Positions 25,739 through 35,262 are shown, counted from the first letter of the stretch. The stretch is DNA of 64,000 nucleotides from an uncultured Eubacteriales bacterium (GCA_900545925.1 URAZ01000002.1:55284-119283); one strand, 5' to 3'. Numbers and translations are program-made. Notes: generated from the letters alone by a model not told the origin.

Positions 25739-25751
25739 GTCTCAGCCCTCC

Positions 25752-26912
25752 CTATCGCGCCAAAAGCAGCAGCGTGGTCACACTGATGGCGATAAGAGGT
25801 GCCGCGATTGCCGCAAACAGGCCAATTACCCGTTTCGTGCTGACCGGAAGGTTGCCGACAAGCTTGCCGGTCTGACCGTTCATGGCAAAGAGGAAATCTT
25901 TTCCCTCCCACCTTGTGTTCAGGATCCAGACGGGAAGCAGTGCGTAATGCACCTTGCCGCGCTTCAAGTGGATATCCCGGCTCGTTTCATTGCAGGTGGT
26001 GTAGCCCGAAACCGTGCGTTCCAGTGCGCTCAGCAGCGAGCCCTCGCAGCGCGTGTCTGCCCGTTCCCGGCTGTCTTCGACGCTGACATCATATTTATCT
26101 GCCAGAAATCCGGGCAGATACGCTGTGGAAAATGGCTTGAGCTCCGCGTAATCGTACGGTTCGATGGAGTCCATATAATCGTCCGGCATTTTACTGGATG
26201 CATCCACCGGGATCTTTTCAAAGCAAAGCAAACCGGAGCGGCTCACATCGTAGTGACTGGTCTCGGTGATCTCATAATCTCCTGAGGTGTAGGTATGTAC
26301 CTGCGTGGCATGGAACCGGGCGCTTCCGCTGGCCTCGCCATCGTACATCCAGAAAGGAACATACACGCCTTTGATCTCCTCAAGATGGTTAGCTTTGGAG
26401 AACGTTGACGGCAGCAGGGGCTTTTTGAGATAGTGTTTCTTCAATGCCTTGATGGCATCCTCCTTGCTCAGTTTGAAGGGCAGCACAAAATCGGGCTTTA
26501 AAATGCCGCTGAACTGTCCCGGAAGCACCGACGGGTTTCCACAGTATGGGCAAGATGTGGCTGCAGTCGTTGCGTCGCAGAGCAGTTCCGCACCGCACGA
26601 TGGGCAGCAGTAGGCCTTCATGTCGGCCGCGTCCGCGCCCCAGTCCTCGCTCAGGCCGGAAGAATCCCAGTCAGAGCCGTCTGCGGCAGTCTGCTGTTCT
26701 TCCACTTCAGCAGTTTTTTGAGCCGCTTCCGTTTCTCCCTGCTTCTGCGCCGCTTCCGCTGCTTTCGCTTCTTTTTCCGCATAGAGCGCCTCAATTTCTG
26801 CGATATCGAAGCTCGAGCCACAGTAATCGCACTCCAGCCTGCCGGATTCTCCTACAAAATGGAGCGGTCCCGTACAGGCGGGACATTGATAATTTGTGAT
26901 TTGTGTTGCCAT
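25752..26912 (-). CDS. Zinc-ribbon membrane protein (YdjG-like)
   Basis: 386 residues. There are two N-terminal zinc ribbons, CPACTG...CDYCG (residues 9-32) and CCPSCG...CPYCG (about 101-124), separated by an Ala/Glu-rich helix. A beta-rich middle domain (FWMYDGEA, HYALLPVWIL) precedes a C-terminal membrane helix. It matches YdjG-type proteins, often misannotated as PriA or TFIIB-like because of the zinc ribbon. The gene lies 13 bp before the TPM gene, the same pairing as in the Bacillus pspA-ydjGHI operon. Confidence 0.85.
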   Translation of the reverse strand: MATQITNYQCPACTGPLHFVGESGRLECDYCGSSFDIAEIEALYAEKEAKAAEAAQKQGETEAAQKTAEVEEQQTAADGSDWDSSGLSEDWGADAADMKAYCCPSCGAELLCDATTAATSCPYCGNPSVLPGQFSGILKPDFVLPFKLSKEDAIKALKKHYLKKPLLPSTFSKANHLEEIKGVYVPFWMYDGEASGSARFHATQVHTYTSGDYEITETSHYDVSRSGLLCFEKIPVDASSKMPDDYMDSIEPYDYAELKPFSTAYLPGFLADKYDVSVEDSRERADTRCEGSLLSALERTVSGYTTCNETSRDIHLKRGKVHYALLPVWILNTRWEGKDFLFAMNGQTGKLVGNLPVSTKRVIGLFAAIAAPLIAISVTTLLLLAR

Positions 26913-26957
26913 GTTCTTTCCTCGTTTCCTGTGTCGGCGCCTGACGGCACTGTAGTC

Positions 26958-27788
26958 CTACTCTCTGTGGTAAGTCAGCCCACTGCCCAATATGACCTCG
27001 TTTTGCATATCGTACAGGACGTGCAGATCCGCCGCCGCATGATCGCTGTTTCCCAGCACGATCTCCTGCAGGTGCTCCGCCACGTCCTCACTGTATTCTC
27101 CGCCGAAATACGGCGTCTGAAACGCGGACTCGACGCACAGCTCCCAGCCGTTCCACATCTGCTCCGTCTCGTTGCGCCACAGCTCCGCCGCACGCAATTT
27201 GCTCCCGTCTGCGTCCGTGGAAAACACATATTTTTGCAGACCATCCTCGGAGATCCAAGTGCCCTCGAGCAGCGCAAAAACATTGCGTGTCTGCTCATGC
27301 TCGGCGCTCTCCCGCTCTGCCTGTGCCTGCCGCTCCGCGTCGCTGTAATACCGCGCCTCGTCGCCCATCGTCATCATACCGTAGTCCAGCCAGAACGTAT
27401 CCGCCAGCCACGCAAACTGCGGAGAGTCCAGATAGCGCAGATGATAGACCGTATCGTGGTCTTTATCCTCAATCGTGAGTCCGCTGATTTGTTCTGCAAA
27501 ATCCGCCTGAACTGTCAGAACGCCGTTTTGAAAGGAATATTCAAACTGATCTCCCAAATCTTCAAAATTCGCGTCGTAGCAGCGGATGGGCGTGTCCTTG
27601 AACTGCCCGCCGCGGTAATAGAGCTTCATGACCCCCGGGCTGTAAACGGTTTTTTTAATGTGGAAGTCGTCAAAAAGAACCGATGTCTCAGGGTACTGAT
27701 AAGTGCGCACGTCAGCACCGCCGCAGGCGGTCAGACCGAACAGCCCCATCCATAGACCTGCCATGATGAGGAACGCCTTGAGCCTCAC
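26958..27788 (-). CDS. Lipoprotein, unknown
   Basis: 276 residues from a GTG at 27788, chosen for GGAGGGG five bases upstream; the TTG at 27812 is an alternative. The signal peptide ends LTACGG, a lipobox. The body contains TYQYPETSVLFDDFHIKKTV and a Glu/Gln-rich helix, and looks like the short YcdB/DUF-type sensory lipoproteins of Clostridia, but I cannot name the family. It follows a lipoprotein gene and precedes the zinc-ribbon gene in the same leftward cluster. Confidence 0.7.
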   Translation of the reverse strand: MRLKAFLIMAGLWMGLFGLTACGGADVRTYQYPETSVLFDDFHIKKTVYSPGVMKLYYRGGQFKDTPIRCYDANFEDLGDQFEYSFQNGVLTVQADFAEQISGLTIEDKDHDTVYHLRYLDSPQFAWLADTFWLDYGMMTMGDEARYYSDAERQAQAERESAEHEQTRNVFALLEGTWISEDGLQKYVFSTDADGSKLRAAELWRNETEQMWNGWELCVESAFQTPYFGGEYSEDVAEHLQEIVLGNSDHAAADLHVLYDMQNEVILGSGLTYHRE

Positions 27789-27820
27789 AGCATCCCCTCC
27801 GTCTCTCCGCAAATAGCCGG

Positions 27821-27855
27821 ATTCTCCCGCTCCAAATTGGGGCGGGAGCCGGTTT
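27821..27855. promoter_or_regulatory. Hairpin between two lipoprotein genes
   Basis: Imperfect stem CCGG-ATT-CTCCCGC with GCGGGAG-CCGG lies in the 96-bp gap of the leftward cluster. There is no T-run, so it may be an RNA-processing or partial-termination site. Confidence 0.4.
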
Positions 27856-27884
27856 TCATATAAATTCTCAGAAGGACGCCGCCC

Positions 27885-29780
27885 TTACTGGAACGTCATG
27901 TTGTTGAGAATGATGTCGGGCATCGTTCCCGGGACGCAGTCCATATTCCGAAGCCCGATGGAAAGGGCGCGGTTGTCGTCAAGCTGCGCGATATACTGAA
28001 TCCATTCGTAGCCGATGTACTTATAGGTGCGGCCGCGGAAGGTGATGCCGCCGATCACGCGGTCTTCGATATCCTGATAGTTTTCGAATTTGTCCTTGTA
28101 GGAATCAAATTTTTCAACGGTCTCCCTTACCTCAAACTGGATAGCGCCCGCACCAAACGCGGTGGGATCGTCGTTTTCCACCAGGCAGCGCCCACTATCA
28201 TCGAACGACCAGCCGGATACCGGGATCTTCGTCATGATCTTGACCTTCACATCGTCTTTTGCAAACTGGGCGATTTCCACGGAGAAGTCCTTCATCTCGG
28301 CGTTTGCAGACGCTGCCTTGTTCGCCTCGGCGGCCTCGGCCTTCACGATGTCCAGATACTTTTCTATGGCTTCTGTGCCGGAGAAGCCGCTGGTGTTGTA
28401 CGCACTCACCGTATAAACGCCCGACTCGTTCTCCTTGAAATTGACGTAGATGAAATGGGAGTCGTCGTCCTCAGAGATCCATTTGTAGTAGCGGTAGTTT
28501 GCCTTCATGTGGTCGCTGTACTCTTCCTTGACGAACTGACCTTCCACGCCGAAGTAAGCAACAATATCATCGTAAGTTGCATCGAAAATATTCCTGTTGA
28601 CCTCGTTCATCCAGACGTAGCCCTTCTGCACCTGCTCTTCGGTCACGATGCCGTCTCCGCCGGAGGCCATCGCGTCCGTCGGGGTGAGCGGAGCGCCTTC
28701 CGTCGGAACAACTCCTTCCGGGGCGTCTTCTCCGATGGCATCCGGCATGGACTTGCCTGCGTCAATCAGAGGCAGATACCAGTCGGTATAGCGGTAGGGA
28801 TATGTATCTTCCTCCATGTCATCCCAGTAGAGTCCCCACAGGCGCAGATAGATGTCGTAGTGGAACTCGTCATCGCCATCTTCATAGTCGCCGCTGATCC
28901 AGATCATGTCGTCATAGTCCAAAAGGCCGGGGTCAACGATCCAGTCCGCATGCTCCAGGGCCACGTTTGTGAACCAGCCACCCTCGGACATCACCGTGCC
29001 GTGCTCGCCGGTTCCGGCTTCGCTCAGACTGACCTGCGCGGAAGCCATGGGTTCGGACCTCGTGTAGTCCTCGTCCCAAAGCGTGATCGTGCCAGTGTAG
29101 TCCGTGCCGATGTCAATGACGCCGCAGACATCCCACCATTTTCCCTCCATGCTCTCGTAGTAGCCATAACAGCCGCTCATCTTCCACCAGCCGTACCATT
29201 CGCCGTTCCACCAGTCGAGCAGTGCATCGCCAGTCTCGGCTGGATCGGAGGTCAGCGTGCTGTCAACGGGCGGTTCACCGCCGGTCGTATCAGCTGCGGG
29301 AGTCTCACGATTCAGTGAGGATGGGTCAATGGTGATCTTGCCGCTTTTCTTGCCGAGGAACTGCTCGAAGGTTGCCTCGACTGGACTGGTCGTGTCCTGA
29401 AGCAGATATGCTGTCCGGACTTCCACCGTTGCGCCCGGAGCGACGTCTGTAAACTGGCCTTCTATCACGGTTTCAAAGGTGTCGTAGTCGGCAAAGACGG
29501 TTGCAGCTTCCAGTTCTACGCCGTTTTGCATGAGCGTTTCATCGACGCTCCAAAGATACGACGCATTCTCCTTGCCGTTGTTTGTGAAGTCCAGTGTCAG
29601 AACGATCGCGTCATTTCCGTCCGAATCTTCCATGATGCACGCGCCCTTGTAGAGCAGCTCATAGTCACCGAGCTTGATCAGATTGGAGTCTGCTGTCTTT
29701 TCCTTACCGCAGGCGGTGAGGCTGAACAGCATCAGCACTGCAAGAAGCAGGCATAGAAGCTTGGTCTTCGTCTGTTTCAT
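27885..29780 (-). CDS. Large lipoprotein with DUF5067-like domain
   Basis: 631 residues from the ATG at 29780 (GGAGGG upstream). The signal peptide ends FSLTACG (lipobox). The next section (about 35-150; YELLYKGACIMEDSDGNDAI and VLTLDFTNNGKENASY) matches the DUF5067 immunoglobulin-like fold common in Gram-positive lipoproteins. A very acidic, Trp/Tyr-rich middle and a C-terminal beta-rich domain follow. It is the largest extracellular component of the cluster. Function unknown; ligand or cell-wall binding is a guess. Confidence 0.75.
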   Translation of the reverse strand: MKQTKTKLLCLLLAVLMLFSLTACGKEKTADSNLIKLGDYELLYKGACIMEDSDGNDAIVLTLDFTNNGKENASYLWSVDETLMQNGVELEAATVFADYDTFETVIEGQFTDVAPGATVEVRTAYLLQDTTSPVEATFEQFLGKKSGKITIDPSSLNRETPAADTTGGEPPVDSTLTSDPAETGDALLDWWNGEWYGWWKMSGCYGYYESMEGKWWDVCGVIDIGTDYTGTITLWDEDYTRSEPMASAQVSLSEAGTGEHGTVMSEGGWFTNVALEHADWIVDPGLLDYDDMIWISGDYEDGDDEFHYDIYLRLWGLYWDDMEEDTYPYRYTDWYLPLIDAGKSMPDAIGEDAPEGVVPTEGAPLTPTDAMASGGDGIVTEEQVQKGYVWMNEVNRNIFDATYDDIVAYFGVEGQFVKEEYSDHMKANYRYYKWISEDDDSHFIYVNFKENESGVYTVSAYNTSGFSGTEAIEKYLDIVKAEAAEANKAASANAEMKDFSVEIAQFAKDDVKVKIMTKIPVSGWSFDDSGRCLVENDDPTAFGAGAIQFEVRETVEKFDSYKDKFENYQDIEDRVIGGITFRGRTYKYIGYEWIQYIAQLDDNRALSIGLRNMDCVPGTMPDIILNNMTFQ

Positions 29781-29802
29781 AATTCCCTCCCAATATCCTT
29801 CA

Positions 29803-29872
29803 GGGATGCACAAATCTGCCGATCAACAGAAAATAACATATCATTCCGGCAAAAACAGCGGTGCATCCCTGA
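29803..29872. promoter_or_regulatory. Long-loop inverted repeat in the cluster
   Basis: AGGGATGCAC and its complement frame a loop of about 50 nt between the TM2 gene and the large lipoprotein gene. Possible regulatory or processing structure; no T-run. Confidence 0.35.
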
Positions 29873-29887
29873 GACATTTTGCTTTCC

Positions 29888-30544
29888 TTATTTCTTTTCG
29901 CGCTGGATAAGATTTCCATCCTTGTCGGTGAACTTGCCGCAGAGAATCTTGATAAAGTCAACAAGGTACCCGATGCCGAACAGACCTGCCGTCAGCGTAT
30001 AAAGAATACCCGTGCCGATCTTGCCGACATAATAGCGGTGGACGCCAAGCCCGCCAAGGAAGAGGCAGAGCAGGAATGTTGTCATCCAGTCCTTCGTTTC
30101 GGCTGGAACCTCCGGCGCGACATAGTCCTCTACTTCCTCACCGTTCAAAATCTTCTTCACGGTTTCAGTCACGGTGTCGATATAGGCGCCACGCTCCGTT
30201 GCAAGGCCGACTGTCGCACCCTTGAGGCCCTTGCGCAATGCACTGTTCTTATCAATGCGCATACCACCAACCGACATCTTGGCCTCCGTAATGACCGGCT
30301 GGATCCGGATGTGTGTGCCGTCCTTGAGGAAAAGCCAGAGACCAACGTCCACATTCGGTTCTTTCTCGAACGAGATGCGTTGCCCGGGAATGCCGCCTTT
30401 GATCTGGAACGGCATCTGGAACGCTGCCCTGCGGGCATTGAGCTTCTCCATGATCTCCTCGAGTGTGGTGGAATAGGAAAGATCAAATTCACGGGGACTG
30501 GTCGCAAATGCGACGTCTTTCATGCTGCCGGTAAGGTTATCCAT
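29888..30544 (-). CDS. TM2-domain membrane protein
   Basis: 218 residues from the ATG at 30544 (AAAGGAG upstream). An N-terminal soluble domain (about 1-140) is followed by a TM2 domain: two helices around LLCLFLGGLGVHRYYVGKIGTG and LTAGLFGIGYLVDFIKI, with the family's GxxGxHRFY-type loop. TM2 proteins are small membrane proteins of unknown function often linked with zinc ribbons and stress genes. Here it sits between lipoprotein genes in the SPFH/TPM cluster. Confidence 0.85.
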   Translation of the reverse strand: MDNLTGSMKDVAFATSPREFDLSYSTTLEEIMEKLNARRAAFQMPFQIKGGIPGQRISFEKEPNVDVGLWLFLKDGTHIRIQPVITEAKMSVGGMRIDKNSALRKGLKGATVGLATERGAYIDTVTETVKKILNGEEVEDYVAPEVPAETKDWMTTFLLCLFLGGLGVHRYYVGKIGTGILYTLTAGLFGIGYLVDFIKILCGKFTDKDGNLIQREKK

Positions 30545-30604
30545 AGTTTTTCTCCTTTCTAAAAGTCCGGTGGGTGGTTGATACATATTGTGCTTCTATG
30601 TGGT

Positions 30605-30934
30605 TTATTTTTTCGTAAAAGTGCCGCTGATGCCGTAGCCGGAGTTCTCATTCATGGTAAGGCTGCTGCCATCCACAGAGAACGTGTAAGTAGACGGTTC
30701 ACTCCATGCCTCCAGCGTCACCGTGAGCTGGTCGCCGTCAATGGTATAGGTGCCGTTCTGCTTCATGTACGCATTCTCCATGGTGCATTTGCCTTTTCCG
30801 TTGAACGTCCATGTGATCACACCGTCATCTCCGAGATCAGCAGACCATGTTCCGGCCAGCGCATCCTTACTGCCGCAGGCGGCAAGCGTCAGAAGTGCAG
30901 CTGCAATCAGGAGTAATGCTACATACTTTCTCAT
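30605..30934 (-). CDS. Small lipoprotein, lipocalin-like repeat
   Basis: 109 residues with a lipobox LTLAACGS. The mature part LAGTWSADLGDDGVITWTF, then NGNGK-like turns and TYTIDGDQLTVTL, has the alternating beta pattern of DUF5640/lipocalin-like small lipoproteins. The gene has a ribosome site (AGGAC) and short gaps on both sides. Extracellular location is likely; no ligand can be proposed. Confidence 0.7.
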   Translation of the reverse strand: MRKYVALLLIAAALLTLAACGSKDALAGTWSADLGDDGVITWTFNGKGKCTMENAYMKQNGTYTIDGDQLTVTLEAWSEPSTYTFSVDGSSLTMNENSGYGISGTFTKK

Positions 30935-30974
30935 TTTTAAGTCCTTCTTTCTAAATCGTCGTTTGATGGATGGT

Positions 30975-31745
30975 TCAGCCGTTCACCGCGCCGCCGCAGT
31001 ATTCACAGCAGCCGCTTGCATCCGGCGTGGTGGTTGCGCCGCAGTAGGGGCAGGTAACTGCCGCTTTGGGTGCGGCGGCCTGCTCAATCTTCTCACGCAC
31101 ATCTTTGCGTACCTGCGTCAGTGCCTGACGGATCTCCTCGCCGAGCTTTTTGCAGTTGCGGTACTCGACGTTGGTTTCAGGGTTGCATCTTGCCGGCATG
31201 CCCGGGCGTGCCGAGGGCGGCGGCGTAATGTCTATAGAGCTGGAGTTGACCTGAAAGCGTATTTCGTCAAAGTAGGGGTTGTTGACGAATATGGTGATGT
31301 AGAAGTCATAGGAGTATTCATAGCGCGGCGGATTGTAGCTGACCTCCTTGCCGTCTTTGTCCTCGCGCTTGAGTTCCGAACGGTTCTCGTCAATATCAAG
31401 ATTGCAGCCGGTCACGTCTGCAAAGTCCAGAACATCTGGGTTGGCTTCCACGAGATTTCTGGCCCGTGTCACCATGAATTTCCCCGCATCCTCGTCCAGA
31501 AGCACTTTGGTGTCCGTGCCAAGCGTTCTGGTCGTATGGAATGCCGCGACCTTTTCCTGATTCTCCTCCCGGTAGGTAAGCTGTGCCCTGATTTCTTCGA
31601 CGGTGCTGTTGCGCCGGTCGGAGAACCACGGCGAGAGCTTTTTGGCACAGTTTTTGCAGAGATTCCCGTTTTCCAGCTTGCGGTTGCCAAGTAAGCCGAT
31701 CTTTTCTCCGCAAATATCGCAATATTTCTTATCGAACAGTCCCAT
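30975..31745 (-). CDS. DUF4428-domain zinc-ribbon protein
   Basis: 256 residues, no signal peptide. The N-terminal MGLFDKKYCDICGEKIGLLG with a second CKNC pair is the DUF4428 zinc-binding motif. A beta-rich domain spans about 90-175. The C-terminus has another zinc ribbon, CPYCGATTTPD...CCEYCGG. Cytosolic. In other Firmicutes such proteins sit next to SPFH and TM2 genes, as here, which fits a zinc-ribbon-based complex. Confidence 0.8.
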   Translation of the reverse strand: MGLFDKKYCDICGEKIGLLGNRKLENGNLCKNCAKKLSPWFSDRRNSTVEEIRAQLTYREENQEKVAAFHTTRTLGTDTKVLLDEDAGKFMVTRARNLVEANPDVLDFADVTGCNLDIDENRSELKREDKDGKEVSYNPPRYEYSYDFYITIFVNNPYFDEIRFQVNSSSIDITPPPSARPGMPARCNPETNVEYRNCKKLGEEIRQALTQVRKDVREKIEQAAAPKAAVTCPYCGATTTPDASGCCEYCGGAVNG

Positions 31746-31780
31746 ATATGTACCAATCTCCTTTGTATCTGTTTCTCAAA

Positions 31781-32197
31781 CTATGCGGCGTACTGTGCAT
31801 CTGCCTTGGAATTGAGCACCGCGCCGTAGATGTACAAGGCCGGGACGGCCACGCCTGTCAGAACACTTGTGACGTTAAACTCGCCGCCGTTGACCAGATT
31901 CATCACGATGCTCAAGACGCTGAATACAGCCACGATTGCGCCCCATACGATGAGCCCGCCTGCTTTTTCGCTGCGCTTGCTGTGCTTGATGCCTTTGATT
32001 CCGGCGATCAGCTGGCAAATCCCTCCGATCAGTGTCAGAAACAGCGCTGCCCAGTAGGCAAATGTCAGACCAGATGCTGCGCCGAGTCCTGCCGCCAGCG
32101 CACCCAGTCCGCCGACAAACACACCCGCTATGATGGAAAATACAGCGGCAATGATCATCAGAATGCCAGTGACCTTCAAAAACCTGTGTCCATTCAT
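31781..32197 (-). CDS. Four-TM membrane protein, unknown
   Basis: 138 residues from the ATG at 32197 with a GGAGGATT-type site. Four hydrophobic segments: GILMIIAAVFSIIAGVFVGG, TFAYWAALFLTLIGGICQLI, LIVWGAIVAVFSVLSIVMNL and a C-terminal one. No catalytic motif. Its central basic loop IKGIKHSKRSEK suggests a cytosolic contact surface. Member of the leftward cluster. Confidence 0.7.
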   Translation of the reverse strand: MNGHRFLKVTGILMIIAAVFSIIAGVFVGGLGALAAGLGAASGLTFAYWAALFLTLIGGICQLIAGIKGIKHSKRSEKAGGLIVWGAIVAVFSVLSIVMNLVNGGEFNVTSVLTGVAVPALYIYGAVLNSKADAQYAA

Positions 32198-32232
32198 AAT
32201 AAATCCTCCTCGCTTCCTTGTTGTTTGCTTTT

Positions 32233-33324
32233 TTATTCCGCAGGGCGTCTGGCTCCGCACTCTGCGCAAAATACGCTACTGCCATTCGGCATCCCGCACT
32301 CCGGACATTTCCATCCGCAGTCCGGCGCAGGTCTTGAGAAAATCCCGGCCTCTGTTTCCTCGGCAAACGCTACCAGGAGGGTAAAGATGCTCTGTGCGCT
32401 CTCGCCGCAGTAGTTGTTTGTGAAACCCTCGCTGCCGTCTTGCCATGTCGCGGAAATGCAGCTATTCTCCGCGCCGTCCGGGCTGGCGCTGGGGTGGTAA
32501 ACCGGAAGCTCCAGTGCGCGAAGCTCCCGTCCGATGCTGCTGAAATACGCCTGCGCCTTCTCCGGCTCGACGGCGATGTTCCGCCTGAAAATAGGCTTAC
32601 CGTCGCCATCCTGATACCGGTAGGAGAAAAGCATCTGCTTCTCCGCTCGGGATGGCAGCGTCCGCTCATCGAGAAGGAAGCTGAAGCAGTCACGCGCAGA
32701 CGAGGCGTTTTGCTCCCAGTAAATTCCGACCAACTCTGCTGTTTCGCGCACCTCACGCTGCTCTGTTTCAAGCTTGGATGCAGCATACGCTTCCTCGGTA
32801 ATACCCAGAACCAAGGCCTCCAGCGCCTCCGCTTGACTGCCGCTGAGCGTTTGGGTCTTTTCCCCATCGTCGGTGCGCCAGACGATCCAGATTTTGCTGT
32901 CGGTCTCATCATAGCTCTCGTCAGACGGTTTTCTGTACTCTGGAAGCTCCGACTCTGCCAGCACATTCTGAAGCTCAAACCACTGTACCCATGTGAGCTG
33001 CCAGGGGATCGGGTTGGAAAATGCATCCATCTGGCTTTCTCTTATCTCGTCGTCGCCGGATTGGCTTGGGAACCAGCCGATCAGCAGCGGCATATCGTTC
33101 TCCTGATAAAATTTCAGCGAAAAGCTGCGATAGAAATTCCTGTGGTTCTGCCGCCACTCAAATTCCACCAGGTCCTTTCCAGCTCTGTACGCATCTGGGT
33201 TTTCCATTCTGCCTCCGTCTTTGATCTGTGACGTTACAACAAGCCGATACAGTGAGCATCCTGTCAGCGCAAGCAGGGCAATTGCCGAGAGGGTAATCAG
33301 CGCAGCTTTCACTGCCGATTTCAC
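32233..33324 (-). CDS. Membrane-anchored protein with C-terminal zinc ribbon
   Basis: 363 residues. The N-terminus (LITLSAIALLALTGCSLYR) looks like a lipoprotein signal with GCS, but the C-terminus is a zinc ribbon, CPECGMPNGSSVFCAECGAR, normally cytosolic. Either the first 25 residues are an uncleaved membrane anchor with the body in the cytosol, or the zinc ribbon is exported. The start overlaps the SPFH-protein stop by 4 bp, so translation is coupled. No known domain in the middle is recognised. Confidence 0.7.
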   Translation of the reverse strand: MKSAVKAALITLSAIALLALTGCSLYRLVVTSQIKDGGRMENPDAYRAGKDLVEFEWRQNHRNFYRSFSLKFYQENDMPLLIGWFPSQSGDDEIRESQMDAFSNPIPWQLTWVQWFELQNVLAESELPEYRKPSDESYDETDSKIWIVWRTDDGEKTQTLSGSQAEALEALVLGITEEAYAASKLETEQREVRETAELVGIYWEQNASSARDCFSFLLDERTLPSRAEKQMLFSYRYQDGDGKPIFRRNIAVEPEKAQAYFSSIGRELRALELPVYHPSASPDGAENSCISATWQDGSEGFTNNYCGESAQSIFTLLVAFAEETEAGIFSRPAPDCGWKCPECGMPNGSSVFCAECGARRPAE

Positions 33325-34745
33325 GTCAGATCCCCGTCGTCAAACGGATCGCCGCATTCGGGGCAGAACTTCGGCGGATGCGCGGGATCAGCCGGCTCCC
33401 AGCCGCACTTGTCGCATTTGTACTGCGGAACGCCGGCCGGCTTGGGTTTGCCGCATTCGGCGCAGAACTTGCCCTTATTCACCGCACCGCAGCTGCACGT
33501 CCAGCCGTCTGCCTGTACTTCTGGCTTTTTTGTGCCGCATTCGGGGCAGAACTTTCCGCTTGCCGTCGCGCCGCACTGCGGGCATTTCCAGCTTCCTGCC
33601 GCCGGCTTCGGCTCCGGCTTTTTGCTGCCGCAGTTCGGGCAGAAATTGCCGGTAATACCGCTTTGTCCGCAGCTGCACGTCCAACCGTTCGCGGGCGCTG
33701 CCGGTGCCGCCGGTGCGGGCTGCTGTGCTTGCTGCTGCGCACCCATCTGATAGAGGTTCTGTGCGTTCATACCGCCCATCTGGCCCGCCATATTCATGCC
33801 CATGAACGCCATCGCGGGGCCTGCGCCCTGATTGGACGCGGCCGACTGCATCGCTGCCGCCTGCGCGCCGACCAGATGTGCAGCCGCTCTCGTCGGATCC
33901 ATAAATGCCGCGTTGCGCTGCATTTCTTTCAGCATCTGCTCGTCTTCTTCGCTCGCCTTCACGCTGGATACGCCGAACGATACGATTTCAAGGCCGCGCA
34001 AGTTGCGCCACTTGCCAGACAGCACTTCATTCAGCGCGTCCGCCAGCTCCATCGTATGTCCGGGGAGCGCAGAATAGCGGATGCCCATGTCGGAGATTTT
34101 CGCAAACGCGGGCTGAAGCGCGGTAAGTAACTCGGTCTTGAGCTGACCGTCCAGCCGGTCGCGGGTATAATCCTCACCCACATTGCCGCAGACGTTTGTG
34201 TAGAACAAAATCGGGTCGCAGATGCGGTAGCTGTACTCGCCGAAGCAGCGAATGGCAATGTCGATGTCAATGCCTGCCCGCTGGTCAACAACACGGAAGG
34301 GAACCGGCGACGGCGTGCCGTACTTGTTGCCGATGAGCTCCTTGGTGTTAAAATAGTACACGCGCTGATCCTTGGGCGGCTCGCCGCCGAAGGTGAAGCG
34401 CTTTCCAATGTTCTTGAACGTGTCGAGGATACTGGTTCCCAACTCACCGGAGAAGATCGACGGCTCGGTCGAGGAATCATAGACGAATTCGCCGGGCTCG
34501 GCGCAAAGCTCCGTGACCTTGCCCTGATCGACGATGATCATGCACTGGCCGTCAGCCACCGCGACGACAGAGCCGTTGGAGATGATGTTCTCGCTGCCCT
34601 TGTAGTTGCTGCTGCGCCCGGAAACGCGGTGCAGACCCTTGACCGCCATCACGCTCTCCGGAATGGATTCACAGTAAAAATACTCCTTCCACTGATCGGC
34701 CATCACACCGCCAGCCGCGCCCAATGCTGCTTTAATGAGTCCCAT
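33321..34745 (-). CDS. SPFH-domain protein with zinc-ribbon tail (YdjI-like)
   Basis: 474 residues. About the first 300 match the YdjI group of SPFH/stomatin-like proteins (sometimes called virion core protein-like): MGLIKAALGAAGGVMADQWK, KYGTPSPVPFRVVDQRAGID, and a coiled-coil/Ala-rich stretch. An Ala/Gln/Met-rich linker leads to about five consecutive zinc ribbons (CSCGQSG..CPNCGSK, CPQCGAT..CPECGTK and more). SPFH proteins form membrane-associated rings; B. subtilis YdjI recruits PspA. This is the likely scaffold of the cluster. The zinc tail is longer than I expect. Confidence 0.85.
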   Translation of the reverse strand: MGLIKAALGAAGGVMADQWKEYFYCESIPESVMAVKGLHRVSGRSSNYKGSENIISNGSVVAVADGQCMIIVDQGKVTELCAEPGEFVYDSSTEPSIFSGELGTSILDTFKNIGKRFTFGGEPPKDQRVYYFNTKELIGNKYGTPSPVPFRVVDQRAGIDIDIAIRCFGEYSYRICDPILFYTNVCGNVGEDYTRDRLDGQLKTELLTALQPAFAKISDMGIRYSALPGHTMELADALNEVLSGKWRNLRGLEIVSFGVSSVKASEEDEQMLKEMQRNAAFMDPTRAAAHLVGAQAAAMQSAASNQGAGPAMAFMGMNMAGQMGGMNAQNLYQMGAQQQAQQPAPAAPAAPANGWTCSCGQSGITGNFCPNCGSKKPEPKPAAGSWKCPQCGATASGKFCPECGTKKPEVQADGWTCSCGAVNKGKFCAECGKPKPAGVPQYKCDKCGWEPADPAHPPKFCPECGDPFDDGDLT

Positions 34746-34770
34746 TTTCTGATCTCCCTTTCTCTGTTTA

Positions 34771-35262
34771 CTATGCCCACGGATCTTCCGCCGCAGGAAT
34801 ACGGATGCCGCTGAGAATACTGGAATATTCCCAGAGGAACCACTCGCCGGTCGAGGCTTTCTGCCGCAGTTTCATGGGCCGCGGCGAATCTGCACCCGCC
34901 GTTTTCAGGAACACGCGCAGATACCCCGGCTCGATATCCTGCGGCCTGGGGTCTGCCAGCACGTTAAGCCGGTATGGTGCGCGCGGCTGATAGCCGTTTT
35001 CCGGCGTCGCACCTTCAAAATACGCAAGCGGCAGATAGGCTTTGCCGCGCAGCCGGTCGCGCAGGAACTGACAGTCATACGGCGTCATGGGCCGCGGGCC
35101 GCGCAGGAGATTCATTGCGGCAGTTCCGGCGTCCTTGTCTCTGTTGAACAGCGCAAGCGCACACAAAAACAGGGCGCAGATGCGCTCCGGCTGTCTTCCG
35201 CCTGCCGCAAGCGTCTCAAATTCCTGCAGGCTTGCAGGAATGCTTTGTATTGTGACCTGCAT
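34771..35262 (-). CDS. DUF6935-like protein
   Basis: 163 residues, soluble, with a GGAGGG ribosome site before the ATG at 35262. Segments such as ERICALFLCALALFNRDKDA, then LRGPRPMTPYDCQFLRDRL and FLWEYSSILSGIRIPAAEDPW match the DUF6935 type found beside SPFH/YdjI genes in Clostridia. Function unknown. The gene is 25 bp upstream of the SPFH gene, so a direct partner role is plausible. Confidence 0.7.
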   Translation of the reverse strand: MQVTIQSIPASLQEFETLAAGGRQPERICALFLCALALFNRDKDAGTAAMNLLRGPRPMTPYDCQFLRDRLRGKAYLPLAYFEGATPENGYQPRAPYRLNVLADPRPQDIEPGYLRVFLKTAGADSPRPMKLRQKASTGEWFLWEYSSILSGIRIPAAEDPWA

